Source of the DNA: Dichetophora obliterata
Lineage: Eukaryota > Arthropoda > Insecta > Diptera > Sciomyzidae
Length of the DNA: 64,000 nt
Assembly (NCBI GenBank): GCA_963920525.1
Contig: OY986435.1
Location: forward strand, 170,527,627-170,591,626
Direction of reading: 5' to 3'
Of this stretch, positions 1-11,624 are shown piece after piece (the first letter of the stretch is position 1; every line of letters starts with the position of its first letter). Made by a program: the position numbers and the translations under genes. A model generated the notes under the pieces. It did no database searches. It was given only the letters and a program-made list of their open reading frames with translations, and was not told the origin of the DNA.

Positions 1-305
1 CTTACTATAAATTGATTTCAATGTAAGATCAGTTAATTACATATATTTAATTATATTATTATATAGAGAGACTATATAAATTAAAAAGTGAGAGGAAAAG
101 CGAAAATTTATTATTTTTAATCGTATGTTAATGTTAGTACAATCTAGGAAATGTATTTCATACGAGTCCCAGAAGTTCCTGGTAGATGATAAGGAGATGA
201 CAGAATGCGCACAATATCTTCTCTTAAAACCATTCACAGTAAATCATCAATAAACGGTTCGTTGAAAAACTAACTGTTGTCACTTTTTCGTTGCAAGAAC
301 TTTAA

Positions 306-846
306 CCCATTAAAGACTGCTCATAGATACCGCCGAACGATTTTTTTCAAAAATTTATCAGGCTATATAAGCCTATATAAGCTTATAGGCCATAGAAGTT
401 GCTTTGCAAAATTTCAGGTTTGCAACTGTCACCGTCTTTGAGATATGCATTGGGTATTTAAATACCCAATCGGCTAATTCGGGTTCTTGGTGTTAATAAA
501 AATTTGCATATATGGCAACATTCTTTTGTCATAATGAACACCTGATAAATAGAGGATACTAGAGGCAAACTGACCACGAATTTTTCCTCGATCTTTCCAT
601 TTTCTAATTTTCTACATAGCTTTATATATGGATTTTGTTATTTTTGAAAATCACACATCTTCGATCTCGAAAAGGACCATTTAATTGTATGAATCTCGTT
701 TCACATTGTAAGGACAATAAATAGTTTAATTTTTCCGTAAGGTTTTGAAAAAAAAATATTTTGATATCACCTACCACTTTCGCGATATGGTCTTTTTCGT
801 AAACACTGTTTTATGGGTATTTAAATACCCAGTAGTCATTAATGGG
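306..846. mobile_element. piggyBac-type MITE with TTAA duplication
   Basis: A 541-bp non-coding element bounded by TTAA at 302-305 and 847-850. Its ends begin CCCATTAAAGACT and, read inward from the right, CCCATTAATGACT. CCC-starting termini and TTAA duplications are the piggyBac superfamily signature. A perfect palindrome GGTATTTAAATACC occurs twice, near 450-463 and 817-831, forming subterminal repeats. No transposase frame is present, so it is non-autonomous. Confidence 0.78.
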
Positions 847-850
847 TTAA

Positions 851-2751
851 GTCGCACGAACTGATATTTACTTCTTGTACTACTTCGATAAAATAAAATG
901 GCTGTTTGGCTTTGAACTTGACGAACACGAAGTCATTTTTTCCACAGCAGGAACGTGGCCCATTATTAGTTGCGACAATTCTTCGCCTTCATCTTGACAA
1001 CCGCGTTCGGTTGGGAGAAACGTGTTTTTGATTTCGCGAACCAAATAGTGCAAAAAAAAAATGTCAAAAACTGCAACTGTCGTAGCCTCCCCCTTCTACC
1101 CTACGCGGCAATGTAGATAAATTTGATCATGAAAAGTAAACTGTGAGAAATTTATCTAAAAAAGCAAATTAAGAACCAACATGCAAAAGTATGAATCTAT
1201 TTGCAACAAGTTAGTACAAATAGGTATGTAAGTTTGTTTGGTTTTTTTTTTATAATACGATGACAGCTATTTTAATTTTTTTTTTACATTTTGGCTATTT
1301 TTATTTCCCGTTCTAGTTACACAAAAAAATTTTCTAAGGCAACACTGATCTTGGTTATTAAAAAGAAGTACGTGTTTTATGATGAACTATATTTTTTGGT
1401 TTTTTAATGAAATATTTAAGAACTAAATAAATTTAGAAAATGTTCCTTTTTGTTTAATTGTCTCAGTTTCTTATAATTTTGTAAATATAATGATTTTTTA
1501 AGTTTTTTTTAATTAAATATATTATTAAGAAAAATACTTAATATTATTGATTTAAATCCTTTCAATTTATTATGCGCAAAGTGTTTAACTAAAGTTTCGC
1601 ATAAAATGAAAGCAGCGATTCAGTCAGTTTATCATTTCAAAATTCACGGGCGATGAAAACTCAACATCTCTCATCAATACGACGTCGCTCTTTTAAAATT
1701 TCTCAGCATACAAACTCACGAACGAGGAAAGTAGCTGAGGAGTTCAAAGAAGAGTGAATATTTTATTCGCATACGCTCTGAATATTATAACTGACCAACT
1801 AATAGCAAAGATAACTCAGAAGAGCGGGAGCGCATTTTGATTACTTAACGCACCCTGGTTCAAAATTAAGCTAAAATAGTTTTCAAAATTACACTTCACT
1901 GCAAAACTTTCTGTTTAATAACACGACAGCTACTCAGACGAATAAAGTCTAACTGTAAACTATTAACTGTTCTTAGACCTTAGTAACTTAGACCTCTAGC
2001 TAAACAAAACACATTTTAACACATTCTGCTTATATTTAGTAATGCATTACAATGGCATATGAAAAAAACATCCGTCGTTCATGAGTTTACGAAACTCTTA
2101 TTTTAATCTTATGGTTAAGGGATCTTTTGCATTAAACATATTAAAAACAATTCTTTTAGAAATTTTTACACATACTATTTAATAAAATTAAAAATGTTTG
2201 TGAACATTTAACTATACGTATAATTAGGAGTATCTGAGATTCTTTTCCGAGATTTTTGTCTGATCTGAGATATGCGTTGTCTGTCATTGTGTCATTGAAA
2301 AATACAACATACTTAGAATTATATTAATTTTAATATACAAACTTTTTTGTAATAAAACTGGTTTACAGCCAGAATGTACAATGAATGCAACTATCCATTT
2401 CTTGACTAAAATTGGTCGGTGCTTCCGAAAACGTGATTTTTTCTGTCTCTCCGTTTTTGAGATATTGCCCACTATAGGTTTTTTTTAACAAAAAAAGGGG
2501 GTTCCACTTAATGGCATATATCTCCAGAACAAAAAACAATAATCAAACAAGTAGTATATCAATTTAAAGCTAATAAAATTACCTACAAATAATGCCTGCT
2601 TAATTTTTGATTCGAATGTTAGTGAAATAAATTAATTTTTTGAGGATTTTACGTGTCTTACAGAACAATATTCTTGAACTATTTTACTAAAAGACTAAAA
2701 TATTAACAAATCAGTCAAAATAGGTGCTTAAACTTTTTCCAAACTCACAAT
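851..2751. other. No gene recognised
   Basis: AT-rich sequence without a credible reading frame. A stretch at about 1885-1955 (CACTTCACTGCAAAACTTTC and following) resembles 12245-12310, so it is a dispersed repeat. Nothing else recognised. Confidence 0.5.
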
Positions 2752-3073
2752 AATATCGTCGTTGCGCATGCAATACCGCGTATCAGCCACTTACCAATAC
2801 CGAATACATTGCAGAAAGGCCAAAACTAATTTAATTTTTATTTTGATCATTTATAATTGATTCATTCATTTTGATTTTTCATTAAATGCGTATTTGAGAA
2901 GAAAGCAAATGTCTAATTTCAATAAATGTTCAATTTAGTTAAAAATCAATTCAGTAGTTTAAAGTGATCTCGATTTTTCTGCACTCCTGTAAAATTTTTG
3001 TATTGACGTATTTTTTGGCTTTACATATGTGCAAGTGGCGAGTATGCGGTATTGCACGCGCAACGACGATATT
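2752..3073. mobile_element. Small inverted-repeat element (MITE-like)
   Basis: A 41-bp arm at 2752-2792 (starting AATATCGTCGTTGCGC) is repeated inverted at 3033-3073 with about five mismatches. The arms are GC-rich compared with the AT-rich 240-bp core between them. No target duplication was convincingly seen and no coding frame, so the superfamily is unknown. Confidence 0.65.
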
Positions 3074-3362
3074 ACTGTGCAACTATTCGAGGATTATTTA
3101 AAATAAGATAAAAAATGCAATGGTTTTTGGTAGTCGTTGGACCATATAATATTTTCTTCAAGGAGTTTTTTTGAGTTAGCTTAGACAAGTGACTTTAAGT
3201 TGTTTTTAAGGTTTTTAAAAAGTCAAAGTTCTTAATATAGGGCTGTAGCTTAGTCTCTTTAACAGCTTAGCTAAGCTAGAGTTTGGGTAAAGATGTTCAT
3301 GTTACAAGCTTATTCTCCATTGAAATTGGGAAGCAATACTGCCCCCTTAAATTTACACCGCT

Positions 3363-6300
3363 ATTTTTTTTTTTTTTTTTTTTGTTACCGAATATTAGTA
3401 CAATAAGAACTGGGATATTTTGAAGTACAACATAAATACATTCAATATATTTTTATATAATAACAACTAAACTTATAGCTTAACATGAATTAACTTAACT
3501 AGAGTAACATTATTTGTTTAAATTGAGTTTATATAAAAGCAAATAAGTGCAAAATAAAATATTAAATAAAAATTTATGAATTAAGAGGTTTCAAGAGATG
3601 AAAAAAGAAAATAAAGAGAGAATATAAAATTTAATTAGAGGAAACAAAAGTGAAGATAGATCGCCTAAAGGTATTTTTCCAGTGATTTCTCTCAGTTCAC
3701 GAGGCAGAGCATTCCACAGCCATGTCTGGGGACTATGAGCACATTACTTCTTCTAGAAAAACTAAATTGGAGCTAATCATACAAGTAGGAGCGTTTTATC
3801 TCATTGTTGAGCTTATGCAAATAAATACAGTTTCGAGCATCAAGATATGAGAATAAGTCTGTAGATCATCTGAACTCAGCGTCCAGGTTTGTGATGCATA
3901 AAGAAGGACGGGCATGATGAGCGATTTATAGAGCCTGATTTTCGTTCGTCGAGAGAGGGCTCTGCTTCTTAATTGCCTACTGTGCCCAAAGTAACACCTG
4001 TTGGCAAGAGTTATTCTTAGTTTGATCTCAATGCTGATGTCGTTGGTTGAGTTTATGCTGGATCCCAGATAAACGAAGTCCTTCACAACCTCGAAGGAGG
4101 TATTGTCAACTGTAACTTGGGTTCCAAGACGCTGGGACTGTTTGTTTGTTGACACCAAGTATTTCGTCTTATCTGCATTCACTGCCAGACCCATTCGAAT
4201 TGACTCTCTTTCTAATCTGGAAAATTCTGCACTGCCTTCGCGCGTATTATGGCCAATGATATCGATGTCATCAGCATACGCAAGCAGCATAACACTCTTA
4301 TAGAATATTGTGACACTACGACTCAGATCAGCAGCTCGGATGATTTTTTCCATCATTAGGTTGAAAAAGTCGCACGATAACGAATCACCTTGTCTGAAAC
4401 CTCGTTTGGTAAGAAATGGTGGGGAGAGGTCCTTCCCGATTTTAACTGCGAGTACCCAAGTATGGTATTCCTAAAGCTAGACAGATGGTCAAACTTACGC
4501 AAGCCATATACATATCGTGTAGCATAATTATAAGCAACGTGCAACTTCATCTGCGAGGATGAGTCAAACCTACTATACACCAACTCTGCATAAGTTTTCA
4601 TAGGTAAGACCAACTGAATCACCAACTACCGTCTTATATTGACAGGAGTCGCATAAGCAAACATTCTTAAATTACGCAGGACATAATAAACTTTTTTGAC
4701 TACACTATTTACATGATCTGTACAAGACAAAGGAGAATTAATATAAAAACCCAGATTTACAACTTTATACACTACTTTAAGTTTATTTGACCCAATGAAT
4801 AAGTCAGGGACATCAACAACACAAGTTTTATTTTTACATATAGGAGGAACATACGATTTGTCAGCATTTAATTGAAGTCAATTGCGTATGGCCCACTCAG
4901 AGATGTTATTGAGATCTTCATTCATTCTGCAACTGAGGTCATCAAGCAGCCCAATGTGTCGAGAGAAATAAAGTTGAACAGCGTCAGCATATGCATGAAT
5001 AGAAGCATGTTTGCATACAGAAAAAATGTCTTTTATAAATAACGAGAAAAGTAGAGGACCAAGTATGGAACCTTGCGGAACACCACTTAATACCCTATTA
5101 TACTGAGAAAACCTTTGGCCGACTTTCACTTTTTGGAACCTGTTACACAAATAACTGGACAAAAGATTGACAGCACTATCACAGAAACCAAAAAGACACT
5201 TGAGTTTTTGACACAAAAATGCATGACTGACTTTATCAAAAGCTTTGAAGAAGTCGAGTAGACAAAGCAAAGTCATATTGTCTGCATCATATTTGGGTCT
5301 AATATCATCTATTACCTTAACCACAGCAGAAGAACACCCGTGTCCAGCACGAAAACCGGATTGAAATGGAGATAACAGGCTTTTTTCAAGTAAATATACA
5401 TAAATTTGTTGAGCAATAAGCTTTTCGCATACCTTTGACAACGGCAATAGTATACTTATTGGTCTAAAATCATTTGGTCCAGCTGGGTTATGCTTTTTCG
5501 TTACCGGCAGCACAATTCCAATTTTCCACAAATCTGGAAAAGATGACGTTACAAAGCAATGATTTATAACGTGTGTTAGTGGGCGTATAATGTGAGGAAG
5601 TATTAGTTTAATGAACTTAATTGGAATTCCATTTTCACCTATGGCATTTGACTTTATCTGCGATACACAGTTTCCAACATCAAGTTCAGCAACCGGATCA
5701 AACTTAAAAGGTTGTGGCACTATGGAAATAAAAGACGGGAGCAGGTTGTTATTATTAGAAATAGTAACAACAAAAACATTATTTAGAGAATCAGGGTCTA
5801 AAGTGCATTCCACTGTGATGTTACTGCACACCCCAAGTTTTTTTATATTATTCCACAAAATTTTGGTTGGAAGAGAGATGTCAAGTTTAGCAGAAAAGTA
5901 GCGAGTTTTAGCCTGTCTTGTTATTAGAACAGCTTCATTTCGCGCAAGTCTATAGATTTCCCAGTTAATTGATGAGGGTTTTTTCCTCCATAATATGTTG
6001 TATTTATTTCTTTTTTTGATAACATTAAGAACATGCTGAGAACACCACGGACAAGAGACATTTTTTACACTAATTGTACGTAAAGGGAAATGTTTATCAA
6101 AAAGATATTTTATGAGCTCTAAAATGGAACATAGTTTGTCATTGACAGTACTTTGATTCCAACAATCAGTGAAAGAGATGAGAGAAATATCACGAATAAG
6201 AGACGGATAGTTAATTTTTTTTAAATCACGGAGCGAATAAGAATTTGAAACAACATTACGAGATAGATTCAAACTTAAAGAACAGAAAATTAAATCATGG

Positions 6301-6992
6301 TCAGAGATAAAAAAATTCGATCAAATAACAAAATCGTTGAAACATCTGATACAATGAAATAGTCAGAAGACTAGGAGAAGTGTTCTTGGAAAATCTTTTA
6401 GGTTGAGTTTCATTTACTACAGATAGCCCAAGAGCCAATATATTATCATAGAGTAATTGTTTAGAAACGTCATTAGATAAGATATTGATATTAAAGTCAC
6501 CACACAGTAACATAAAATCATAATCAAGGATACACAGAAAAAATAAAGGGTCAACAGGATGACATTTACTTGGGTTATATAAATATGACAAAAGTATTTT
6601 GGTATTGTTGTCCGAGATACATAAATGAAGAATTTCAATTCCAGGACCGTTAGATTTACCTACAACTACAACATTCAGATTTGTTCTACAATAAGCTGCA
6701 ACTCCTCCACCCTTTTTTTCCATATAGAGCATTTCGAAATAAATTATAATTATTTATATCACAGGTTGCTTCACAAATATCACAAATATTATATGTATGT
6801 TTCAGATATACATATAATATCAACTGCAGAGTCTTCGAAAATATATCTTATGTAGTCCAATTTAGCAGTATTTCAACCACGTGCATTAAAGTGCACTACA
6901 TTAAGTCCACCATACTGCTTACACAATACCTGAATTAAGGTCTTGTGATTTTCACCATCACCACCAAAAGACGAACGACTAGATCCAGACAT
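3363..6992 (-). pseudogene. Jockey/CR1-type non-LTR retrotransposon, degenerate
   Basis: Minus-strand LINE remnant. ORF2 appears to start at 6992 (MSGSSRSSFGG), leading into the endonuclease entry NVVHFNARGL. The endonuclease continues through LLCGDFNI (about 6510) and SDHDLIF near 6300, but is frameshifted. The reverse transcriptase occupies roughly 6272-4880 with QSGFRAGHGCSSAV, LLDFFKAFDKVSH and GVPQGSILGPLLF. The catalytic YADD box reads YADA (about 5000-4985), so the enzyme is dead. An in-frame TGA at 4878-4880 interrupts RN-stop-LQLNADKS. The tail of the protein (YVYGLRKFDHLSSF, then WNALPRELREI-like residues near 3700) is split by a foreign RTE fragment at 3875-4449. A run of T at 3363-3382 on the + strand is its poly(A) tail. 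Jockey versus CR1 placement is uncertain. Confidence 0.82.
3875..4449 (-). mobile_element. Internal RTE fragment inserted in the LINE
   Basis: Minus-strand piece of RTE reverse transcriptase carrying LLAYADDIDIIGHNTRE and extending to QTWTLSS. It is highly similar to 24747-25317 of the nearly complete RTE copy: about 11 amino-acid differences over about 160 residues. It has neither the 3' end nor the 5' end of an RTE element and abuts the jockey-type coding sequence on both sides, which continues across it with little or no loss. Ordinary 5'-truncated insertion would keep the RTE 3' end, so a rearrangement or template switch is inferred. Confidence 0.85.
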
Positions 6993-7259
6993 GGAAAAAA
7001 TTTATAGAAAAGCTACCTTTAGGCAAATAGAAAAAGAAACAGAAAAAGAAGAAGAAAACTAAAGCTACAAGAAGATAACTTAGGAAATACATGATTTTAA
7101 AAATGATATATATAAATAAGAGAAGTTTAATTGACAAGTGCAGAATTACCAAAATTTAATATCCATTTCAATATGTCATCTTTCACATGAGCACGCAACA
7201 AATTGTATCAAGATCTGTCAATTAATTTTTTCTTTACAAGTTTTTTGAAGTTGATGTGT
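6993..7259. other. Upstream of LINE ORF2; no gene recognised
   Basis: Contains an A/G-rich stretch (7020-7070) immediately upstream of the LINE ORF2 start, possibly its 5' untranslated region. No ORF1 (gag-like) of that element is visible. Confidence 0.35.
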
Positions 7260-8480
7260 CAGCGTATGTTTTTGCAATGGACAAAACCGAATATCGTGCA
7301 GTGATAAAATTATTTGTTTTTTTGAAGCTTTATCAGCAACAGAACTTCAAACCCAAAAATTGAAATGTGAACAAAAAAGAAAAGTCTTGTGCATAGATAG
7401 GTGTTAGAGTTTTTACGTGGTCGTACAAGCATTGACGATGAACCACGTAGTGGACGTCTAATAGTGCAACAACACCAGAAATCATTGAGCAAGTGTATGA
7501 TATTGTTTGTAAAAATCGAAATTTGACTAAGCGTGAAATTGGTGATACCATAGGCATCTCTAACGAACGAACACTCCATATTTAACATTAAGCATTACTT
7601 ATGAAAAAGCCATTCAGAAAGTTAGTGACTTTAACAATGCAATAAAAAACTGAATCATAAACAAATATCTCAGCGAAATTAGAAGGATTTTATTACTAAA
7701 TATGAGACTTGGATCTGCCACCGTGATTCTAAACTGAAACCAGAATGTTTAAAGCAGACTAAAAGCCTCATTCTAGTGATTGACGATTGTAAATTTATTG
7801 ACGGGCTAGTCTTTTAGGTGCTTACTGGTTCATGGAGTTGGAAACTTTCAAAATGTTTCGCAAAATTATTGTATTTCCTATGAATATTTCTTTCTAGAGT
7901 CAAGTTGTGAGCTTTAGATTACATTTTAGAAAAAGAAATCTTTTCAGTTGTCAATAAATTTAAAATTGTCGTTCACCAGAATAGGGATATACAGCTGTTT
8001 GTTCAACTCCAAAACAGGTGAAGTCAACCGATTGGCAAAAAAATATTTAGCATCAGTAGTTTGGGATGCAAAAGGGATTTAGTTCAATGATTGTCTTGAG
8101 AAAGGTAAAACAATTAACTCTGAATATTGTAGCAAACTTTTGGATCAGCCGAATGAGAAAATTCATGAGAAAAGACCTGCTTTACAGAAGAATAAAAACG
8201 ATTTTTCATCAAGACAATGCAAGTGTTCACACAAGTGTTTTGACGATGTCCAAATATAATGACTTAATGACGGATTTGGCACCAAGCGACTACTAAGTCT
8301 TCAGAAATTGGAAGCAAATCCTTCGTCGCCAACTTTTTTCGTCGAATGAAGAATCTATTGCAGCCGTGGAACAGTATTTTTTTAAAGTGTTTGGTAAATC
8401 ATTACAGAACAGATATAAAATTATTGGAGGATAATTGGAAAAAGTGTATTGAAGCTGAGGAAGGTTATATTGAATAAAAA
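7260..8480 (+). pseudogene. mariner (DD34D-type) transposase, degenerate
   Basis: Remains of a Tc1/mariner transposase on the + strand, split over several frames. Recognisable parts in order are EYRAVIKLFVFLKL (helix-turn-helix entry, about 7282), FLRGRTSIDDEPRSGR (about 7411-7458), YETWICHRDSKLKPE (about 7700), HQDNASVHTSVL (about 8205-8240) and LAPSDY (about 8277-8294). In intact mariners the first catalytic aspartate lies in a DETW box; here the box reads YETW, so it is lost. The second (QDNA) and third (PSDY) aspartates remain. There are many stops and frameshifts, and about ten residues are missing between the last two motifs. Terminal repeats were not located. Confidence 0.85.
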
Positions 8481-9392
8481 ACTAATATCATTTAAAAATT
8501 CACATTCTTTTACATTCACATTCATTCAGTACTTTTCAACTAACCTGCAATTTTATTTTATCCATACAGTAGCTAGTTTCTACAAATCATTCGAGAAGTA
8601 CTCGAATGAAAGTGAAATCAACCATTCACGAACGGTTGAACTCGTACGGTTGAGTGTTAGTATGTCTGCAACTTGAAAATCTCAGCTTTACTTTTCTATT
8701 AATAAAGCATGAAAATAATTTATCAACTAATTTCTTTAAAAGTTGCTAAAACTAATTGGCATTCGCAGAACCAATCGAACTTTTTTTAATTCAGCGCTCA
8801 AACTCAATTGCCAAAAACCAAGTGAGAATGAACTCGATTAACAGACGGCAGGTTCTCGGTTCACCACGATTGCAGAAACAGAGCAGACGAGAAATAAGTT
8901 ATCGTGACGTCAGTTCGAGAAAAGCATACTAGAAAATCATTCCAGAAGAGTTATAGAAACGAGGTACAAGAACTCCCTTTATTTGAATGACTTTCTACGC
9001 AATGAAAAACTTTTTATTTTTTAACTAAAGCTTTTAAAACTTTAAAAAAAAAAGTTTTTGTAGGTGAAAATTTGACAATTATTTGGAAAAATAGTTGCTT
9101 TTTTAACTATAATGTTCTGAAAAAATGAAGATAAGTTCATAAAAATGTTTTTGAAAAAGTCATTTAAATAATATCGATCTGTAACGAAATGCATTTAATT
9201 TGATTTTATTAACAAAAAAGGCGAATCAGTGCATAACGAAATAAGAATCTATTCAGTGAATGCATAATTGATTCATAAATTAAATTATAAAAAAATTAAT
9301 AATCACACTGTTTTACAGCTGAAAAATATCGCGTGTTTATTTGAACCTCCTGAACACAAATATCTCTATAACTTTTTTCCATTTGAAGGTTT
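8481..9392. other. No gene recognised
   Basis: AT-rich sequence with no credible reading frame or inverted repeats noticed. Confidence 0.4.
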
Positions 9393-9778
9393 TTTAGATA
9401 ACGGTGCTTTTGTGGTTTTCATGACATGACTTCATTTGTAGCATTTGACTTCTGTTCAACACTGATTTACGAATTTAAATTTTTAAGAAATACCAAGAAA
9501 TACCAATTTGAACTTTGATAAGCTATAACTTTACTATTTTCTGCTCGATCAAAACAAGCAATTAATACCAAAGGTATTGATTTACCTTTCCTTCAGTATT
9601 TTTTTCCTTTGAATCGAAAGAATAGTTTTTGCTACAATTTAATTTGAATGAAGTCATGTCATGAAAACCACAAAAGTATCGTTAGCTAAAAAATGGTCAG
9701 AAGGTCCAAATTAACAATCCCACATACATATATGCCATTCTTGGTATTTCTTCAAAAATTTAAATTTGTAAACCAGTG
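9393..9778. repeat. Two interleaved inverted repeats
   Basis: Arm P (9393-9435, containing TGTGGTTTTCATGACATGAC) recurs inverted at 9648-9691. Arm Q (9460-9504, containing GATTTACGAATTTAAATTTT) recurs inverted at 9743-9778. The order is P-Q-P'-Q', so the two pairs are interlocked instead of nested. No coding capacity. Probably overlapping or rearranged foldback elements. Confidence 0.7.
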
Positions 9779-9814
9779 TTACTTGCATCATTTATCCATT
9801 TTCGTTATTCAGAG

Positions 9815-10230
9815 TAATGAATCAATTTGTTTATTCATATGAATGCTACTCACAAAGAATTTCAGAACTTTCAACATATGTTATTCATTATTCATTTGTT
9901 ATTAATATTCTTTTCATTATTCATTTTTTATTCATTATTGTTTTTGGATACACCATTCATTTTTATTCACCAGGATTCAAGCTATGTTTTGTATAAAATA
10001 TTAATAATGAATAACAAATGAATAATGTATCAAAAATTTTTAAAAATGAATAACAAATAAATAATGAATAAAAAATGAATAATGAAAAACAAATGAATAA
10101 TGAATAAATAATGAGCTTTGAATAAAAAAAGGATAATTAAAAATTCTGGAATTCTTTCTGAATAGCATTCATATAGTATAAAAAATTGATTCATTATTCT
10201 GAATATTGAAAATGAATAATTAATCAATTT
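9815..10230. repeat. AT-rich palindrome built from ATTCATTATT repeats
   Basis: The left part repeats ATTCATTATTCATTT and the right part its complement AATGAATAATGAATA, meeting at about 10000-10020. Outer segments also match inverted: TTCATATGAATGCTA at about 9835 against TAGCATTCATATAG at about 10162-10175. A long hairpin is expected. The open frames here are translations of the repeat, not genes. Confidence 0.7.
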
Positions 10231-10680
10231 TTTAAAATTGAATGTGAATTAAAAAATTAATTCATAAATCAATTTTGTATTCATTGAAAGGATTCTTCTT
10301 TCTTTATTGAGTTGCACTTAAAATTCTGAATTTGAATACATACTCTACGGATCTAAAATAATATCACCCCCCCCCCCCCGCCCCCGTATCTAAATTAGAC
10401 CGTTTTTTCATTATGAGGCGGCATTTGACCCATCTGAAAGAGATTTAACTACTGCAGTTTAAAACAAAGATCCAAGATAACTATTATATATTTTTTGAGG
10501 TCGCAAAAGTTGGCTATATTTTGAAAAATATTTTATAACATTTTTTTCAAAATTTTGTAACGTTATCTTGTAGCAGTTAAAGATAAAAAAAATTCTCATA
10601 ACTTCTTTTTCTAAATATTTTTTTTTTACATTGCCCTATTCTAAAGATATTTTTATGTTATTTTATAGGCATTTATGTAA
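10231..10680. other. No gene; poly-C tract
   Basis: AT-rich sequence apart from a striking C-run interrupted by one G at about 10367-10385. Nothing else recognised. Confidence 0.5.
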
Positions 10681-10684
10681 TTAA

Positions 10685-11620
10685 CCCTCCGATGCCTGAC
10701 AAGTTTTTAGTAAGGTTTTGCCTGAATATGGGGTACGCTGCTTATAATTATTAAATTTTTTGAACCCTAATATTGTCATTACCATGTTTTGGTTTCATAT
10801 GTTTGATGCAGTGTCGCATAATATGATTATAAATATATTATATATATGGGTGTATATTATATATACAGGTGGCATTGTAGGCGCACATTTCGTTTTTCAT
10901 GTCAATTCGGATGTGATATCGAATAGCTTTGGAATTATAGGTCGCACAGCCTCGGAATTCGGTATTCGACCACAATTTACACATCCCGTTTAACTGATAA
11001 CATTTAATGAGTGTTCTACAAGGGGCGTAGCACCTCCCACACAATCTAAATATTGCGATATCGAAAAGCTTTGTATTTATAGGCCGTGCAGCCTCGGAAT
11101 TCGGTATTCGAACACAATTTTCACGGGCCGTTTCACTGATAACATTTTAGAGGCGTTGTAAAAGGGGGCATGGCAGCTCCCATGTAACCTTAATTTGAGA
11201 AATTGAATAGCTTTTGAATTGAAGGTACAGTCACGGAATTCAGTATTCGACCACAATTTACACATGCAGTGTCAATAATAACATTTTATGGGCGTTTGGC
11301 CACGAGGGCGTGACAGCAGCACGCAGGGTCTTAGCTATTATATCTATAAAAACAAATAACTAACAAGAAAATAAGCATATTGTATGAAAGCCCATACAAG
11401 GTCCCTGTGGAACTTGTAGAGCAAAACCGCCATAAGTGACTTCAACCTGGCCATTTTAATTCAAATTTTTACGTTATTGTATCGTAACTAATTTCATTAC
11501 CTTCCATACATCCCATTCAAAGAATTCAGGAAAGCTGCAACTTTTCGGTCGAATCATATTAAAATGCTTCATTGTTGAAAACTGCATAGGTCCTAGGGGA
11601 CCTTCTCAGGCATCGAAGGG
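10685..11620. mobile_element. piggyBac-type MITE, TTAA duplication
   Basis: Bounded by TTAA at 10681-10684 and 11621-11624. The ends read CCCTCCGATGCCTGACAAG and, inverted from the right, CCCTTCGATGCCTGAGAAG (17 of 19 identical). CCC termini plus TTAA are typical of piggyBac. It has no transposase, and its middle is occupied by a Helentron-like tandem repeat (about 10870-11340), so it is a composite. Confidence 0.8.
10870..11340 (+). repeat. Helentron-like 140-bp tandem repeat inside the MITE
   Basis: About three copies of a unit of roughly 140 bp. The anchor CGGAATTCGGTATTCGA recurs with small changes at about 10953, 11095 and 11234. The block ends in GCACGCAGGGTCTTAGCTA, resembling the CTAGT-type 3' end of Helitron/Helentron elements. 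A related sequence occurs in the opposite orientation at 39345-39850. DINE-1-like elements of flies carry such internal minisatellites; the assignment is by analogy. Confidence 0.6.
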
Positions 11621-11624
11621 TTAA

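Noticed and set aside
10030..10227. Open frames on both strands at 9827-10227
   Set aside because: They translate the ATTCATTATT-type repeat and its complement; residue composition is repetitive F/I/L without motifs.
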